Shown here in pieces: positions 24,846 to 36,926 of a stretch of DNA of 64,000 bases. The stretch is from positions 221,707,665 through 221,771,664 of the forward strand of contig JBOZIK010000001.1 of the NCBI GenBank assembly GCA_051453625.1, read 5' to 3'. Position 1 is the stretch's first letter. Each line of letters starts with the position of its first letter. The notes beneath the pieces are model-generated. The model saw only the letters and a program-made list of their open reading frames with translations, searched no databases and had not been told where the DNA came from. This DNA is from Welwitschia mirabilis (Eukaryota > Gnetophyta > Gnetopsida > Welwitschiales). The translations under genes were made by a program, and so were the position numbers.

Positions 24846-25164
24846 AAGAGGACATCAAAATATTATAAAATTACAACTTCACTTCTCTTAGTAAAAGTAA
24901 AAAGAAAAATTCTTTATAACAATTTAAAAAGAAACCAGCTACCTCTTGGATTAGTAGGCTTAACACTAATTCAAATTTCAATGAACATCTAAAAAACTTA
25001 ATAAAAAATATGAGCATAAACTTACCCTTCTGAAAAATTTTACAAGAAAGGTACTCAAAGCTATAAAGAAACTTAACAAAAAGAAAACAAAAGTAAGTTA
25101 TTATTAGTAAATCCTTTTTAGCTTATTTCCTCACAAACTTAGCATTACAAAAATATGTAAGATT

Positions 25165-25745
25165 TAAAGATTCAATGATAGTGATAGTGAGTGTTACATT
25201 AGAGGAAGACAAAAATATCAAAATAAATTTAATCAACATTGGAGCAAGTGTTAATATCGTGCCATTATACATTTATAAGAGACTTGGTTTAGAAGATAGA
25301 ATAGAGCTTACCTGGATTCTCTTAGAATTAGAGGATACTTCAGTTAAGAAACCATTAGGGATTATCAAAGATTTAGTAATCCAAATTGAAGAGGTATTCT
25401 ACTTGATAAATGTGGTTATCATAGAAGTCAAACATAATATAGGTTATCCATTACTTCTAAGACAAGCCTTTTATGCAATATTCCATTGCATCATCAATAC
25501 AAGAACTGGATGATGGAGTGTCATCTAGGAAATAAAAAGTTTTCAATTAGAGTTTTTGATGTAGCTAAGAAAAACCCAGGTAATAAATGGGATGTAGAAA
25601 ATAACATTAAACCAAACTTATTCCTCAACTTCATCCCCTTGAAGAAATATGGCTTATGTTATATGAACCTATGCTTTATCATAACCCACTCAAGATTAAA
25701 AACTTAGAAGTTTTTGATACATCCAACTTTGGGCATGAACTTTTA
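25165..25745 (+). pseudogene. Gypsy element 1 aspartic protease and following linker
   Basis: ORF 25175-25513 is a retropepsin-like domain: NIGASVNIVPLYIYKRLGL begins at residue 21, with LELEDTSVKKPLGIIKDLVIQI after it and GYPLLLRQAFYA near residues 89-100. The catalytic Asp of D-(I/L)-G-A-S is Asn here (codon AAC at 25235), a G-to-A transition, so it would be inactive. A following frame to about 25707 is the linker toward RT. The 840-N block at 25837 removes the rest. Confidence 0.85.
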
Positions 25746-25836
25746 GACTAAAATGAAGAAGAAATGAAACTCTTATAATACAAGGAATTCCAACCATTAA
25801 TAACAACTAAAAATTTCCACTTTAAGGAAGATCGTT

Positions 25837-26676
25837 NNNNNNNNNNNNNNNNNNNNNNNNNNNNNNNNNNNNNNNNNNNNNNNNNNNNNNNNNNNNNNNN
25901 NNNNNNNNNNNNNNNNNNNNNNNNNNNNNNNNNNNNNNNNNNNNNNNNNNNNNNNNNNNNNNNNNNNNNNNNNNNNNNNNNNNNNNNNNNNNNNNNNNNN
26001 NNNNNNNNNNNNNNNNNNNNNNNNNNNNNNNNNNNNNNNNNNNNNNNNNNNNNNNNNNNNNNNNNNNNNNNNNNNNNNNNNNNNNNNNNNNNNNNNNNNN
26101 NNNNNNNNNNNNNNNNNNNNNNNNNNNNNNNNNNNNNNNNNNNNNNNNNNNNNNNNNNNNNNNNNNNNNNNNNNNNNNNNNNNNNNNNNNNNNNNNNNNN
26201 NNNNNNNNNNNNNNNNNNNNNNNNNNNNNNNNNNNNNNNNNNNNNNNNNNNNNNNNNNNNNNNNNNNNNNNNNNNNNNNNNNNNNNNNNNNNNNNNNNNN
26301 NNNNNNNNNNNNNNNNNNNNNNNNNNNNNNNNNNNNNNNNNNNNNNNNNNNNNNNNNNNNNNNNNNNNNNNNNNNNNNNNNNNNNNNNNNNNNNNNNNNN
26401 NNNNNNNNNNNNNNNNNNNNNNNNNNNNNNNNNNNNNNNNNNNNNNNNNNNNNNNNNNNNNNNNNNNNNNNNNNNNNNNNNNNNNNNNNNNNNNNNNNNN
26501 NNNNNNNNNNNNNNNNNNNNNNNNNNNNNNNNNNNNNNNNNNNNNNNNNNNNNNNNNNNNNNNNNNNNNNNNNNNNNNNNNNNNNNNNNNNNNNNNNNNN
26601 NNNNNNNNNNNNNNNNNNNNNNNNNNNNNNNNNNNNNNNNNNNNNNNNNNNNNNNNNNNNNNNNNNNNNNNNNNNN
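25837..26676. other. Sized sequence gap, 840 N
   Basis: This gap has an estimated length, unlike the thirteen 100-N blocks. The left side is the protease-RT linker of gypsy element 1 and the right side is the start of another gypsy gag, so the junction of two elements lies inside it. Other non-standard blocks are 35624-35633 (10 N), 39330-39864 (535 N) and 59544-59570 (27 N). Confidence 0.95.
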
Positions 26677-28260
26677 GAGAGTTTATCATTTCCAACCATG
26701 TCTACCTCATTCCAAAAGCAAAAGCAACCTATCTTACCAAATTTACCACTTATTATGAGGACCCCTACAACCACTCCTTCTTGTACTAATATCCATGCCA
26801 TCCTTAGAGATCTCATAGCAAATAGAAAATATGAAATCCAAACTTCATTTAACTTACCTTTTAATGATTGTTAAACCACATAACTTAAATGCATATCCTA
26901 GCTTTAGTAGTAAACTTAATGAAGATCCATTACAACACATTGCCAATATAGAATAAATAGTTATCACTTCTGAAAATAGTAAGAAACACATAAGTGATAG
27001 AGCCTATATGGTCATTTTCCCCATCACTAAATAAAGTAAAATTATGGCTTAGAATGATTTCCCACAAAAGTTTAAAATCTTGGAATCAAGTCCATGAAGC
27101 CTTTATCAAGAGATTTATGAGTGAAATCACTATCCAAAAATGTAAAAAAGAAGTTATCAACTTCTAACAAATGTCAAATGAAGACTATGCATCTACCTAT
27201 GAGAGATTCTTTGTTGTTTTACATTCGAATCCTATGGATGCTTTTTCATGGGTAGAACTTGTTGACTACTTTTACAGTGGATTAAATAGTCATACAAAGC
27301 AAGTTGTAGATTTTTTATGTGGATGTAATTTGTTAAGTCAAACCTTAAAGAATGCTCAAAAAGTATTGGAAGGGTTGATAGAAGTGAGTCAAACATGGCC
27401 TAAACCTTCACCTAGAGAAAATTGAACTGTAGGAAAAATCATTAAAGATCTAATTGAGGTAAAACATAACAAAAATAAAATAAAAACCAAATATGAACCA
27501 ACTAATATCATAAAGGATTTCATCTTTACTTTAGAAAAATATAAACAAATGATGTTTAATGCTAAGGTAGCAATTGAGAAGAGTGAAATTATAGTTCCTA
27601 CTTGTGATTTGTGTGAAGATAGTTACCATGTTACCAAAGAATGTACTTTTATTTCAACTTACAAACAAAGAATTTATGAGGAATTTTGTGCTTTTAACTA
27701 GATATTTTCAAACTAAAATCAAAACCAAAATCAAATACAAGTTTAAAATCATAACAAATTTCAACCTAGGATGAGTAAAAACCCAAAATTCAAAAATTTT
27801 TAATTAAACCATCCTAAATTCTAACCTTTTAAGAAAATATTTAAGAACATAAGCTTCCAATATAATAATTCAAACAACTTAGCAGGCTCATACAAATCTC
27901 AAAACCAAAGTGACCCTCTTAGGAATTCCATTAAGGAGTTGAGAAAATCATAAGAAAAGATAAACTTAAACATTGAAAAGACAAACACCAACATTGAAAA
28001 CATTGTAAGCATCCTATAATAAACTATGCTTGCCAAGCAGAAGCCACAAGGGTCTTTTGCTACTCAACCTTTACTAAATCTAAAGGAAGTTATAAAAGAT
28101 TGTAAGGTGGTGACAAGAACTGGAAATGATATAACTCCTCCCACCCATGAGGCTTTAACATCACAAATTGACAAAAATGATGAAGAAGAGGACATTAAAA
28201 ATATTATAAAACTATCCTTCTCCTTCTCCATTAAGCAACAAAAAGAAAAACCCTTCACAT
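26677..28260 (+). pseudogene. Gypsy element 2 gag (Athila-like)
   Basis: A second gag follows in the same orientation, related to but distinct from that of element 1. The gag core is clear in ORF 27171-27425 (SWVELVDYFYSGLNSHTKQV, residues 26-45; LSQTLKNAQKVLEGLIEVSQ). The zinc knuckle CDLCEDSYHVTKEC is at 27603-27644, intact. ORF 28026-28262 is the tail (KPQGSFATQPLLNLKEV), also found at the same place in element 1. The start codon is not certain and may be in the gap. A long acidic tail (residues 50-60 of the last ORF) ends the domain. Confidence 0.83.
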
Positions 28261-28410
28261 AAGAAATCTGCTATCCCATGGTTTGATAGGCTTAATACAA
28301 ACCCTATTTTTTATGGTCATTTAAAAGCTTTAATGTAAAATGTGAGTATCAACTTATCATTTTGAAAAGTTTTTTAAGAAAACCCAAAGCATTTAAAGCT
28401 ATGGAAAGAC

Positions 28411-29152
28411 TTGATTAGAAGAAAACAAAAACAAACCATCCCTAACAAAGTCTTCCTATCTCAATCTATTAGTAACTTAGTTTTTCAAAAATCTTCAAAG
28501 TTTAAAGATCTGAGAGCAAATACTATGAGTGTTACTTTAGAAGAAAGCTATAAGATTAAAAAACCCTTGATAGATATTGGAGCTAGTGTCAACATTATAT
28601 CTTTACATATTTATCAGAAACTTGGCTTAGAGAAAAGAGTAAAACCTACATGGATTATCTTAGAGCTAGTTGATACTTCTGTGAAGAAATTGTTAGGTAT
28701 GATTTAAGGACTTGGTTATTTAGATATAAGAATATTTCTACCCATTGATGTTATAGTTTTAGATTTTGAGTACTAAAGTGGATATCCTTTACTTCTAGGT
28801 AGATCTCTCTATGCAACAGTTCATTGTATTATAGATACAAGGACTGGATTGATGAGGTGTCATTTTGGAAATAAATAGTTTTTAATAAGAATTTTTAATG
28901 CAACCTAAAAAGAATTATGCAATGATTTTAGTTTGGAGGAAGAAATTAGATCAACTCTATTTTTACAATATCGTTCACTTGAGGAAAGATGGTTCATGCT
29001 TCACAAACCAACCTTGTTTGATGATATATCAAAAATAAATAACTTGTATGTTTTTGAAGATCAACTTGATTTTGACCATTTGGAAACTAAATTTTCTAAG
29101 TTGGAGGGTAAAGAGTCTGAATCTGTCAACTGTGCAAAATTCCAGTAATTTA
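28411..29152 (+). pseudogene. Gypsy element 2 protease and linker, left copy
   Basis: ORF 28411-28707 shows the retropepsin motif IDIGASVNIISLHIYQKLGL with the catalytic Asp kept (gat at 28573-28575), unlike element 1. A linker ORF is at 28933-29148 (YRSLEERWFMLHKPTLFDD). The segment 28501-29152 is repeated at 29995-30645; this left copy then runs into unrelated sequence. Confidence 0.83.
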
Positions 29153-29164
29153 ATAGACCTAATA

Positions 29165-29335
29165 CTATAACACTTAAATTGTCACACATGATTATAACTT
29201 CTGCTAATTTGACTCCAAAATCCTTCAACATTTCATTCATTCATAAGTCTTGAGTACAACAACAGCAAGTCATAATGTACTCAGGCTTTGTAATAGATAA
29301 GGGTATGGAGCTTTATTTCTTGCTATATCATGTTG
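29165..29335 (-). pseudogene. Copia RNase H fragment, minus strand
   Basis: On the minus strand a short frame reads TKPEYIMTCCCCTQDL followed by MLKDFGVKLAEVIIMCDNLS, the copia RNase H pattern around the catalytic Glu and Asp (xxAEYxAA..., CDNxSA). It is only about 170 bases long and its flanks are not copia, so it is a stray fragment. A related block in element C is at about 53480-53360. Confidence 0.65.
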
Positions 29336-29359
29336 TAATAAAAATTCAAAGAAATAAAT

Positions 29360-29883
29360 TGTAATACCCTAGCTTTTCTTACTCTAATTAAGTATAATTA
29401 AAAAAAATAGATATATAAATATCTATATCTTCTTTAAATATTATTAACTACAAGATGTAACAGAACCTAGGATTAAATTCTAATTAATTTGTATTAGTAT
29501 TTTTATATTTTGAAAAAAAATAGACCACATTGTTATTATGTATTTACCTGTAAGTAATTTCTAGGTTATTTTGATTCACAAGCAAAAGTGATGTCATAAG
29601 TTTGTATTCTATATTTCTTCCTAGGTTTTTTTCACACAAAGAAATATTTTAAATGGTTAAGGAGATGTAAACTTATTATAAAACATATATGTATAAGTCT
29701 AAGGATAGTACCTAACCAATATAGTAGGAGGTTGCAACTCTTCTTAATGGCATTCTAGCTTGATATCTAGCCACCCTCTCAACATGAGTTGGTTTTACTT
29801 TAGGTTCTGAACTATAGAAACATGGGTGGACACACCTCTATAGGCTTACACTTCACTTTGTAATACCTTCAATATGAATGACA
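29360..29883 (+). mobile_element. Possible solo or 5' LTR beginning TGTAATACCC
   Basis: A TGTAATACCCTAGC start resembles the TGTAACACCC start of many plant LTRs. The stretch ends ATGACA and two bases later TGGTAT begins, which could be a tRNA-Met primer site cut off by the gap at 29895. No second LTR copy is in the window, so the call rests on the two termini only. Nothing else is recognisable between 29336 and 29894. Confidence 0.4.
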
Positions 29884-29994
29884 AGTGGTATATTNNNNNN
29901 NNNNNNNNNNNNNNNNNNNNNNNNNNNNNNNNNNNNNNNNNNNNNNNNNNNNNNNNNNNNNNNNNNNNNNNNNNNNNNNNNNNNNNNNNNNNNN

Positions 29995-30990
29995 TTTAAA
30001 GATCTGAGAGCAAATACTGTGAGTGTCACTTTATAAGGAAGATATAAGATTAAGAAAGCATTAATAGATATTGGAGCTAATGTCAACATTATATCCCTGT
30101 ATATTTGTCAGACATTTGGGTTGGAGGAAAGAGTAAAACCTACATGGATTGTCTTAGAGCTAGTTGATACTTCTATGAAGAAACTGTTAGGTATAATTAA
30201 GGGCTTGATTATTTAGATATAAGAATCTTTCTACCCATTGATGTTATAGTTTTAGATATTGAGCACCAAGGTGGATATCCTTTACTTCTATGTAGATCTC
30301 TCTGTGTAATAGTTCACTGTATTATAGATACAAGGACTAGATTGATGAGGTGTTATTTTGAAAATAAATAGTTTTTAATAAGAATTTTTAATATGACCTA
30401 AAAAGTTTTAGGCAATGATTTTAGTTTGAAGCAAGAAATTAGATCAACTCTATTTTTATAATATCGTTCACTTAAGAAAAGATGGTTCATGCTTCACGAA
30501 CCAATCTTATTTGATGATACATTGAAAGTAAACAACTTGTATGTTTTTAAAGATCAACTTGATTTTGACCATTTGCAAACTGAATTTTCTAAGTTGAAGA
30601 GTAAAGAATTTGATTCTATTAACTGTGCAAATTTTAAATAATTTAGTATACGTGAGATTTCTTATTTTGAGGATGGTCATCCACTGCTAACGTCTGGATG
30701 GTAGTCTCAGACAATAGTCTATTATCCTACAAATTTCACAGATAGTAAAAATCTAAGCTTAAATATGAACTTGAAACCTTTATACAATGGTCTAAAATAT
30801 GTGTTCCTAAATAGTGGCCTAAATAAATCCTTAATTATCAGTAAAAACATTACCCCTCAATAAGAATTGAGTCTTATCTCTCTTTTACAATCTAAGGTAA
30901 ATGGGTTAACTTGGTCCCATAATGATTTGATATTTGTACCCATTTTCATTGTTTAACATAAAATATACCTTAAAGAAAATTCTGAACTTA
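29995..30990 (+). pseudogene. Gypsy element 2 protease and linker, right copy
   Basis: This repeats 28501-29152 with several percent difference: FKDLRANTVSVTL, then DIGANVNIISLYI, with catalytic Asp kept but S changed to N. At 30646 it continues into the protease-RT linker, whereas the left copy runs into the fragments at 29165-29883. The two copies therefore look like alternative versions of one locus, with and without an insertion. The linker at 30650-30990 has only broken frames. Confidence 0.78.
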
Positions 30991-32030
30991 TGAGATAACC
31001 CTAACATAGACTTAATCCAGCTCTTAAACAAATTGTAAAAGATGAAATCATAAAAATAATAAAGGCTAGAATCATCTATTTGATTGCTAATAGTGACTGG
31101 ATTATCCCTTTGATGGTAGTTCCTAAAAAAAGTGGGAAATGAAGAATGTGCATAGACTTTAGAAAACTAAATGAGGTAATTGAAAAAGACACTATCTTTG
31201 TCTTCCCTTAATCAGATTATTGACAGGATTCAAGGTCACGAATTTTAATATTTTCTTGACAGTTATAGTGGTTACAATTAGGTTTGCATTACCAGTAAGG
31301 ACTAATCCAAAACCACTTTTACTTCTTCTTTAGGTATCTTTACTTTTAAATAGATGCTTTTCAGACTTTGTAACGCTTTTGGTACTTTATAGCATGCTAT
31401 GATGGGTATCTTTTTTGATATACTTGAGGATTCCATTGAGATTTTTATGGATGACTTCTCTATTTATGTTGAAACTTNNNNNNNNNNNNNNNNNNNNNNN
31501 NNNNNNNNNNNNNNNNNNNNNNNNNNNNNNNNNNNNNNNNNNNNNNNNNNNNNNNNNNNNNNNNNNNNNNNNNNNNNCAATATGTAATAATTTGTACTAC
31601 ACTATAGAAATTAGTTTGACATCACTTGACAAATATAACCTAACAACTTTCAGTTTTTTTTGGTACTTTTAATTTATATGCATATATTTAGAACTTTGTA
31701 ATGCTATCAATGCTTTTCAGCATGCTATGATGGGTATCTTTTCTGATATACTTGAGGATTCCATTGAGATTTTTATGGATGACTTCTCTATTTATGCTAA
31801 AATATTTGATCAAATTTTAGATAGATTAGAGAACATCTTAGACTATTGCATTTCTAGTGGTATACACTTGACTTGGGAAAAGAGTTTATTTCTTGTAGAA
31901 AGTTATATTATTTTAGGTTACAATATCTCAAAAGATGGGATTAGGATGAATACTTCTAAAGTTGGTATTATTCAAAACCTAAGTTTCATTATAAATGTTA
32001 AATAGGTTGAATCTTTTTTTGGTTATTATG
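30990..32030 (+). pseudogene. Gypsy element 2 reverse transcriptase
   Basis: RT motifs are readable in order: LNPALKQ-like start (about 31014), VVPKKSGK..RMCIDFRKLNE (about 31118-31176), ILDRI/FYFLDSYSGYN (about 31210-31280), and FMDDFSIY at 31772-31795 (first copy 31444-31467 before the gap). ORF 31727-32005 carries the palm and thumb start (LGYNISKDGIRMN). FMDDF is the catalytic pair of the gypsy/Athila RT. Segment 31388-31477 is repeated at 31719-31810 around the gap 31478-31577, and 31578-31718 is a short alternative lead-in. Confidence 0.88.
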
Positions 32031-33110
32031 GTTTTTACCATTGGTTTATTCATGATTATGCTAATATCTATAAACCCTTTCACTCATTACTAGAGAAAGA
32101 AGATAAATTTGAATGAAACAAATTTTTTCAACTTTCTTTTGATAGGCTTAAATGTAAATTATTTCTTATGATCCTATAGTAAGGAGACCTAATTTAGAAC
32201 TAGATTTTAAGCTTATGTATGATGTGAGTAATTTTGCCATGGATGAGATTCTTTNNNNNNNNNNNNNNNNNNNNNNNNNNNNNNNNNNNNNNNNNNNNNN
32301 NNNNNNNNNNNNNNNNNNNNNNNNNNNNNNNNNNNNNNNNNNNNNNNNNNNNNNTGATAAGCTTAAATGTAAATTATTTCTTATGATCCTATAGTAAGGA
32401 GACCTAATTTAGAACTAGATTTTAAGCTTATATATGATGTGAGTAATTTTGCCATGGATGAGATTCTTTGTTAAAAACATAAAAATGATTCTAGAGTTAT
32501 ATCTTACCATAGCAAATCTTTGCCTAGAGCTCAAATGAACTATATCACTTTAAAAAAAGAGATGCTAGCTATTATCTTTTGAATTTATTCTCTTCGATAT
32601 TATCTTTTAGGCTTTCACAATAATGTNNNNNNNNNNNNNNNNNNNNNNNNNNNNNNNNNNNNNNNNNNNNNNNNNNNNNNNNNNNNNNNNNNNNNNNNNN
32701 NNNNNNNNNNNNNNNNNNNNNNNNNNAAAATATAAAAATGATTCTAGAGTTATATCTTACCATAGTAAATCTTTGCCTAGAGCTCAAATGAACTATATCA
32801 CTTTAGAAAAAGAGATGCTAGCTATTATCTTTTAAATTTATTCTCTTCGATATTATCTTTTAGGCTTTCACAATAATGTTTACATTAACCATGCTACCAT
32901 TTGTTACTTTATAAGTAGAAAATATTCTAGTGCATGTTTAATTAGATGGATCCTTCTTATTCAAAATTCCATCATAGATAAAGCAGGGAAGCATAACTAT
33001 GTTGTCGATCACTTATCTTAACTTTCTTCTCCTCCAAATAATTCTATCATTGATGATTCATTTTTAGATAAACAACTTTTTACTATATCATCTTCTCATC
33101 CCTCTCCTTA
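32031..33110 (+). pseudogene. Gypsy element 2 RT connection and RNase H, with two gap duplications
   Basis: Frames show GYYGFYHWFIHDYANIYKPF (about 32020-32080), then RNase H: LDFKLMYDVSNFAMDEIL near 32200-32250 and SLPRAQMNYITLEKEMLAII at 32775-32834. The latter is also at 32520-32578 with EK changed to KK. Two 100-N blocks (32255-32354, 32627-32726) are each flanked by the same sequence on both sides (about 110 and 150 bases). IDKAGKHNYVVDHLS near 32975-33015 is the end of RNase H. RNase H removes the RNA template during cDNA synthesis. Confidence 0.87.
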
Positions 33111-33189
33111 GTATGCATACATTGTTAACTATCTTATGATCATAAAAACACCACAACACTAGATCTATAATTAATGCAAATGTTTTTTT

Positions 33190-34300
33190 CCATAGGATAG
33201 GTAACTATGAGTGGATAGAGCTACATTTTTACCATAGGTGTAAAGACCAAATTATAAGAAAATGTGTGCTTAATTGGGAAATACATAAAATCCTTTATCT
33301 TTGTCATGGTGATGTTTATGGAGAGCACTTTAGTGGACATAAAACAACAATGAAAATCCTTTATTCTAGTTTTTATTGGCCTTCTTTTTTTCATGATTCT
33401 TTTGATTTTTCTAAAAGGTGTAATTCTTGTCAGCGTTATGATAGCCTTATTCATTCATAGGATATGCTCCTTAGGTCTATTCTTAAGTGTGGCCCTTTTG
33501 ATTATTGGGGTATTGATTTCAGTGGTTTTATTCACATTCTTCTTATAAGTATTATATTTTAGTGGTTGTAGATTACATAACTAAATGGATTGAAGCCATA
33601 CCTACTCCTTTGAATAATGCCTAAATTGTTTGTTATTTTCTTAGAACTCATATCTTTTAGAAATTTTATTTTCTTAGAGTTATCATTAGTGATAAAGGTA
33701 CTTATTTAATTAATTAGATTTGGCTTGTGCTTATCATCCTTAAACTAATGGATAGGCTGAAAATATCAACAAAGAAATAAAGAAAATATTACAAAAACTT
33801 GTCTCTATTAATAAAATGTCTTAGGCTTCTGAACTTAATGATGTACTTTGGGCTTACTATACTACTTGACATACTTATCTTGGTTTTTAACATTATGGAT
33901 CCGTATATGGTAAAGTTTGTGTTTTACCTAATGATGTATGTTATAATTTGTATCGTGCATCTCATCAACTTAATATTATGGATTTTCATAAAAATATTAA
34001 ATATAAATTAACTCAATTAGATCATCTTGATAAAAAAATAACTTGTGCCATACATCATTAATTAATATGTAAAGCCCAAGTAAAGTTCAAACATGATAAA
34101 AAGATATTCTATAAAAAGTTTAAACCTGGTCAACTTAGCTTGTTATACAACACTAGAGTTTATCTTTTGAATAACAAGTTGACCTCTAAATGGTTAAGTC
34201 CTTACCTTATAAAGAAAGTGTATTCTAATGGCTCAATTAAAATTTTAGAATTAGAGACTAGATATATTTAGAAGGTTAATTGGTAATGATCGAAATTATA
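33190..34300 (+). pseudogene. Gypsy element 2 integrase
   Basis: ORF 33266-33460 holds the HHCC zinc-binding N terminus (LCHGDVYGEHFSGHKT ... CNSCQR). The catalytic core shows GIDFSG (first Asp, about 33510), YITKWIEAIPTPL (about 33570-33610), IISDKGTY (second Asp, about 33681-33704) and ENINKEIKKIL (Glu, about 33760-33795). The C-terminal part, about 34080-34290, includes KFKPGQLSLLYNTRVYLL. Integrase joins element cDNA to the genome. One visible deletion lies between about 33715 and 33722, where the IN core loses about 20 residues after the second Asp. Confidence 0.87.
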
Positions 34301-36906
34301 TGAATATCTTTAGATGCAATCATGAACATGATAGAAGTGCTTATTTTGGAGGTTTCCTTAGATAAGGAGGAATTCCTTCCTATCATTATCTGTGTCCTTT
34401 CTTAGCCTACTTATTTTTTTGATATTATGATGTTACTTGATCATCTTTTATACTTAACTTATATATTGCTTTATGAAGTTTCATAGCTAGTATTCTTATG
34501 TGGGTATTTACAGTGGTAAGATTNNNNNNNNNNNNNNNNNNNNNNNNNNNNNNNNNNNNNNNNNNNNNNNNNNNNNNNNNNNNNNNNNNNNNNNNNNNNN
34601 NNNNNNNNNNNNNNNNNNNNNNNTCATCTTTTATACTTAACTGATATATTGCTTTATGAAGTTTCATAACTAGTATTCTTATGTGGGTATTTACAGTGAT
34701 AAGATTGGATTCACCCAATCTTGAGACATTTCCATGTCTATAGACTTCATTTGAAGAAAGATGCCTTGGTTTCTTATGCCTTTTTTAATCGAGTTAAGGT
34801 CTTGGATTGTTTGAGAGTGTTCTTGTCTATCTTTATATTACTAATTCACCTTTATCTTTTTGAGTGTGTGACATGTGGGAATTTTTTTCCCAACACAAAA
34901 AAAAAAACAAAAAGAAAAAGAAGAGAAATAAAGCTATTATATTTTGTACTTAAAATAAAAATACATGACCACCATGATGTTCTACTGCATTGAGGTAAAT
35001 ATTTCTAAAAGGAGTTTTTGGCAGTATTGGTAGCTATAAAAACTCCACTGGTGGATCAATGGGCTATGCTTCATGCGTCCCTACTCCTCTGATAGTGGTT
35101 GCACTTCCTTCATAATGGTATAAGAAATAAACTTTAAGGTTAGAAATTAGTGGTATTCTTAGTGTTATTAGAAGCATTGCTTATTTCATGGACTCTTAAT
35201 ATTCCTACTTGGTCATTTTACTTTTAAAGATTCAAGTGTAGTTGTGGGGTGAGAGCAGGAGAGTTCATTTCTAAGTAACTTTTAATTTTTACATTCATTA
35301 TTTTATGCACTTGAAACTTTAACTATCACCATAACTACTACTTTTACAAGTGAACTTTATGAAGTATATACATTTTGTTATGCATATTTACTCAGGTGAT
35401 GTTATGATGTTTTCTTTAGAAGTTTTCTAGATTAGTGCTTAAAATAGGTAAACAATCTTTTCCTTATTCCTTGTGACCATTTTCACTCTATGTTTCTTCA
35501 GTTTTTCAGTTTAAACTTTTAAAGTCATTTATAGATTTTTAATTATTTCATAGGACCTTAATCATGTAGTAGTTTCCTTACTATTATTTCATGTTAAATC
35601 CTTTTTCAGTGAGCATTTAAGAANNNNNNNNNNCATGAGTTCCTTTGTAGCTTATGAAGTTTTGAGTTTACTATGATTTCCTTTTCTATTTAGACACATT
35701 AATATAGTTTTTCTTATAGGTTTTGAACGTAGATAATCTATTTTCTTTAGTTATAGTTTTTTATTTCTTGTATGTTTATCATTTTTTCCTTTATTTTTCT
35801 TGGTTTTCTATCTAAATTTTCTGTCTTTCTAAGTTTTTCTGTTTAAAACTGCTAATTAAATGATCATATCTAAGCTTAAGCTTTTTGGTTGATATTTTTC
35901 TTTCTAAAAACCTTTTCTTGTTCTGTTGTTTACCTGGTTAACTAGATTACACTGGGTGGACACTGGACTAATTTTTTCTGAGAGTTGTCCTAGGGCTGTC
36001 GTTTGGACAATGATAGTNNNNNNNNNNNNNNNNNNNNNNNNNNNNNNNNNNNNNNNNNNNNNNNNNNNNNNNNNNNNNNNNNNNNNNNNNNNNNNNNNNN
36101 NNNNNNNNNNNNNNNNNATCTTTTCCTGTTTTGTTGTTCACCTAGTTAACTAGATTACACTGGGTGAACACTGGACTAATTTTTTCTGAGAGTTGTCCTA
36201 GGGCTATCGTTTGGACAATGATAGTGTGATAAAACCATAACCCAAACCCTCTTTCTTATTTTTCCTATTTTTTGTTATTTTTTCCTATTTCTTTAAGAGA
36301 CAACAATCCCTCTAGCCTATACCAGCATTATGGAACTTATCTTACTAGATTTCATATCCAGATTTGCAAGATTTTAGTAAATTTTAAAAAATGAGGTCTA
36401 TTTTTCTCTCCTCTAATTTTTCACTTTATTATCCCATTTCCAACCTTTTGATACATAGTTTTTACATATATCATTTAGTTTTTTTCACTCTCCATTTTAG
36501 AACTTATGTATTTAAATTTCACTGTGTATTTGTTGAGTTATGAACATTTTTGTATTTTACGATGTATTTTTAAATTTTCACCTTTTACACTTATTTTCTT
36601 GTAAACCATATGTAAAAATGTAGTGATCCTTTTAGGTAAAATTAATCAACTTGATGTGTTCTATAAGTTTGCTAAATTAGATTTTTTTTGGTAATTGAGC
36701 ACTTCAAATTTTTACTTCATGTGGGACCCATTAAGAATCTATTTTTTGAATTTTTGGATATTTCTCATTTTTTCTCTCACATTTAGGAAATCCAGGACAC
36801 ATTATAACTTTTAGGAGAAGGGGATAGAACATATTTTTAATATTTTTTATAGTTTTTTTATCGATTCTAAAGGTCATTATTGTGCATCCATACAATTTTT
36901 TTGACA
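34301..36906 (+). other. Spacer between integrase and third ORF
   Basis: This stretch has no convincing domain. It carries two gap-flanking duplications: 34441-34523 repeated at 34624-34706, and 35903-36017 repeated at 36118-36225. Near 35980-36017 and 36185-36227 there is an inverted motif ttgtcc...ggacaatga, related to the dyads of the LTR and leader. A 10-N block is at 35624. Long untranslated spacers here are usual in Athila elements. Confidence 0.6.
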
Positions 36907-36925
36907 TATTTTTCTATTTTTGCAG
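36907..36925 (+). promoter_or_regulatory. Candidate 3' splice site before the third ORF
   Basis: A pyrimidine-rich run ending tttctatttttgcag sits directly before gATG. Env-like ORFs of plant gypsy elements are thought to be made from spliced RNA in some lineages, so an acceptor two bases before the start is suggestive. There is no transcript evidence here. Confidence 0.45.
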
Positions 36926-36926
36926 G

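Noticed and set aside
25748-26816. Long minus-strand frames spanning 25748-26816
   Set aside because: They consist almost entirely of N; the real sequence on both sides is plus-strand gypsy gag and protease.
34441-34706. A palindromic or tandem regulatory repeat at 34441-34706
   Set aside because: It is the same sequence on both sides of a 100-N block, like the other assembly-overlap cases.
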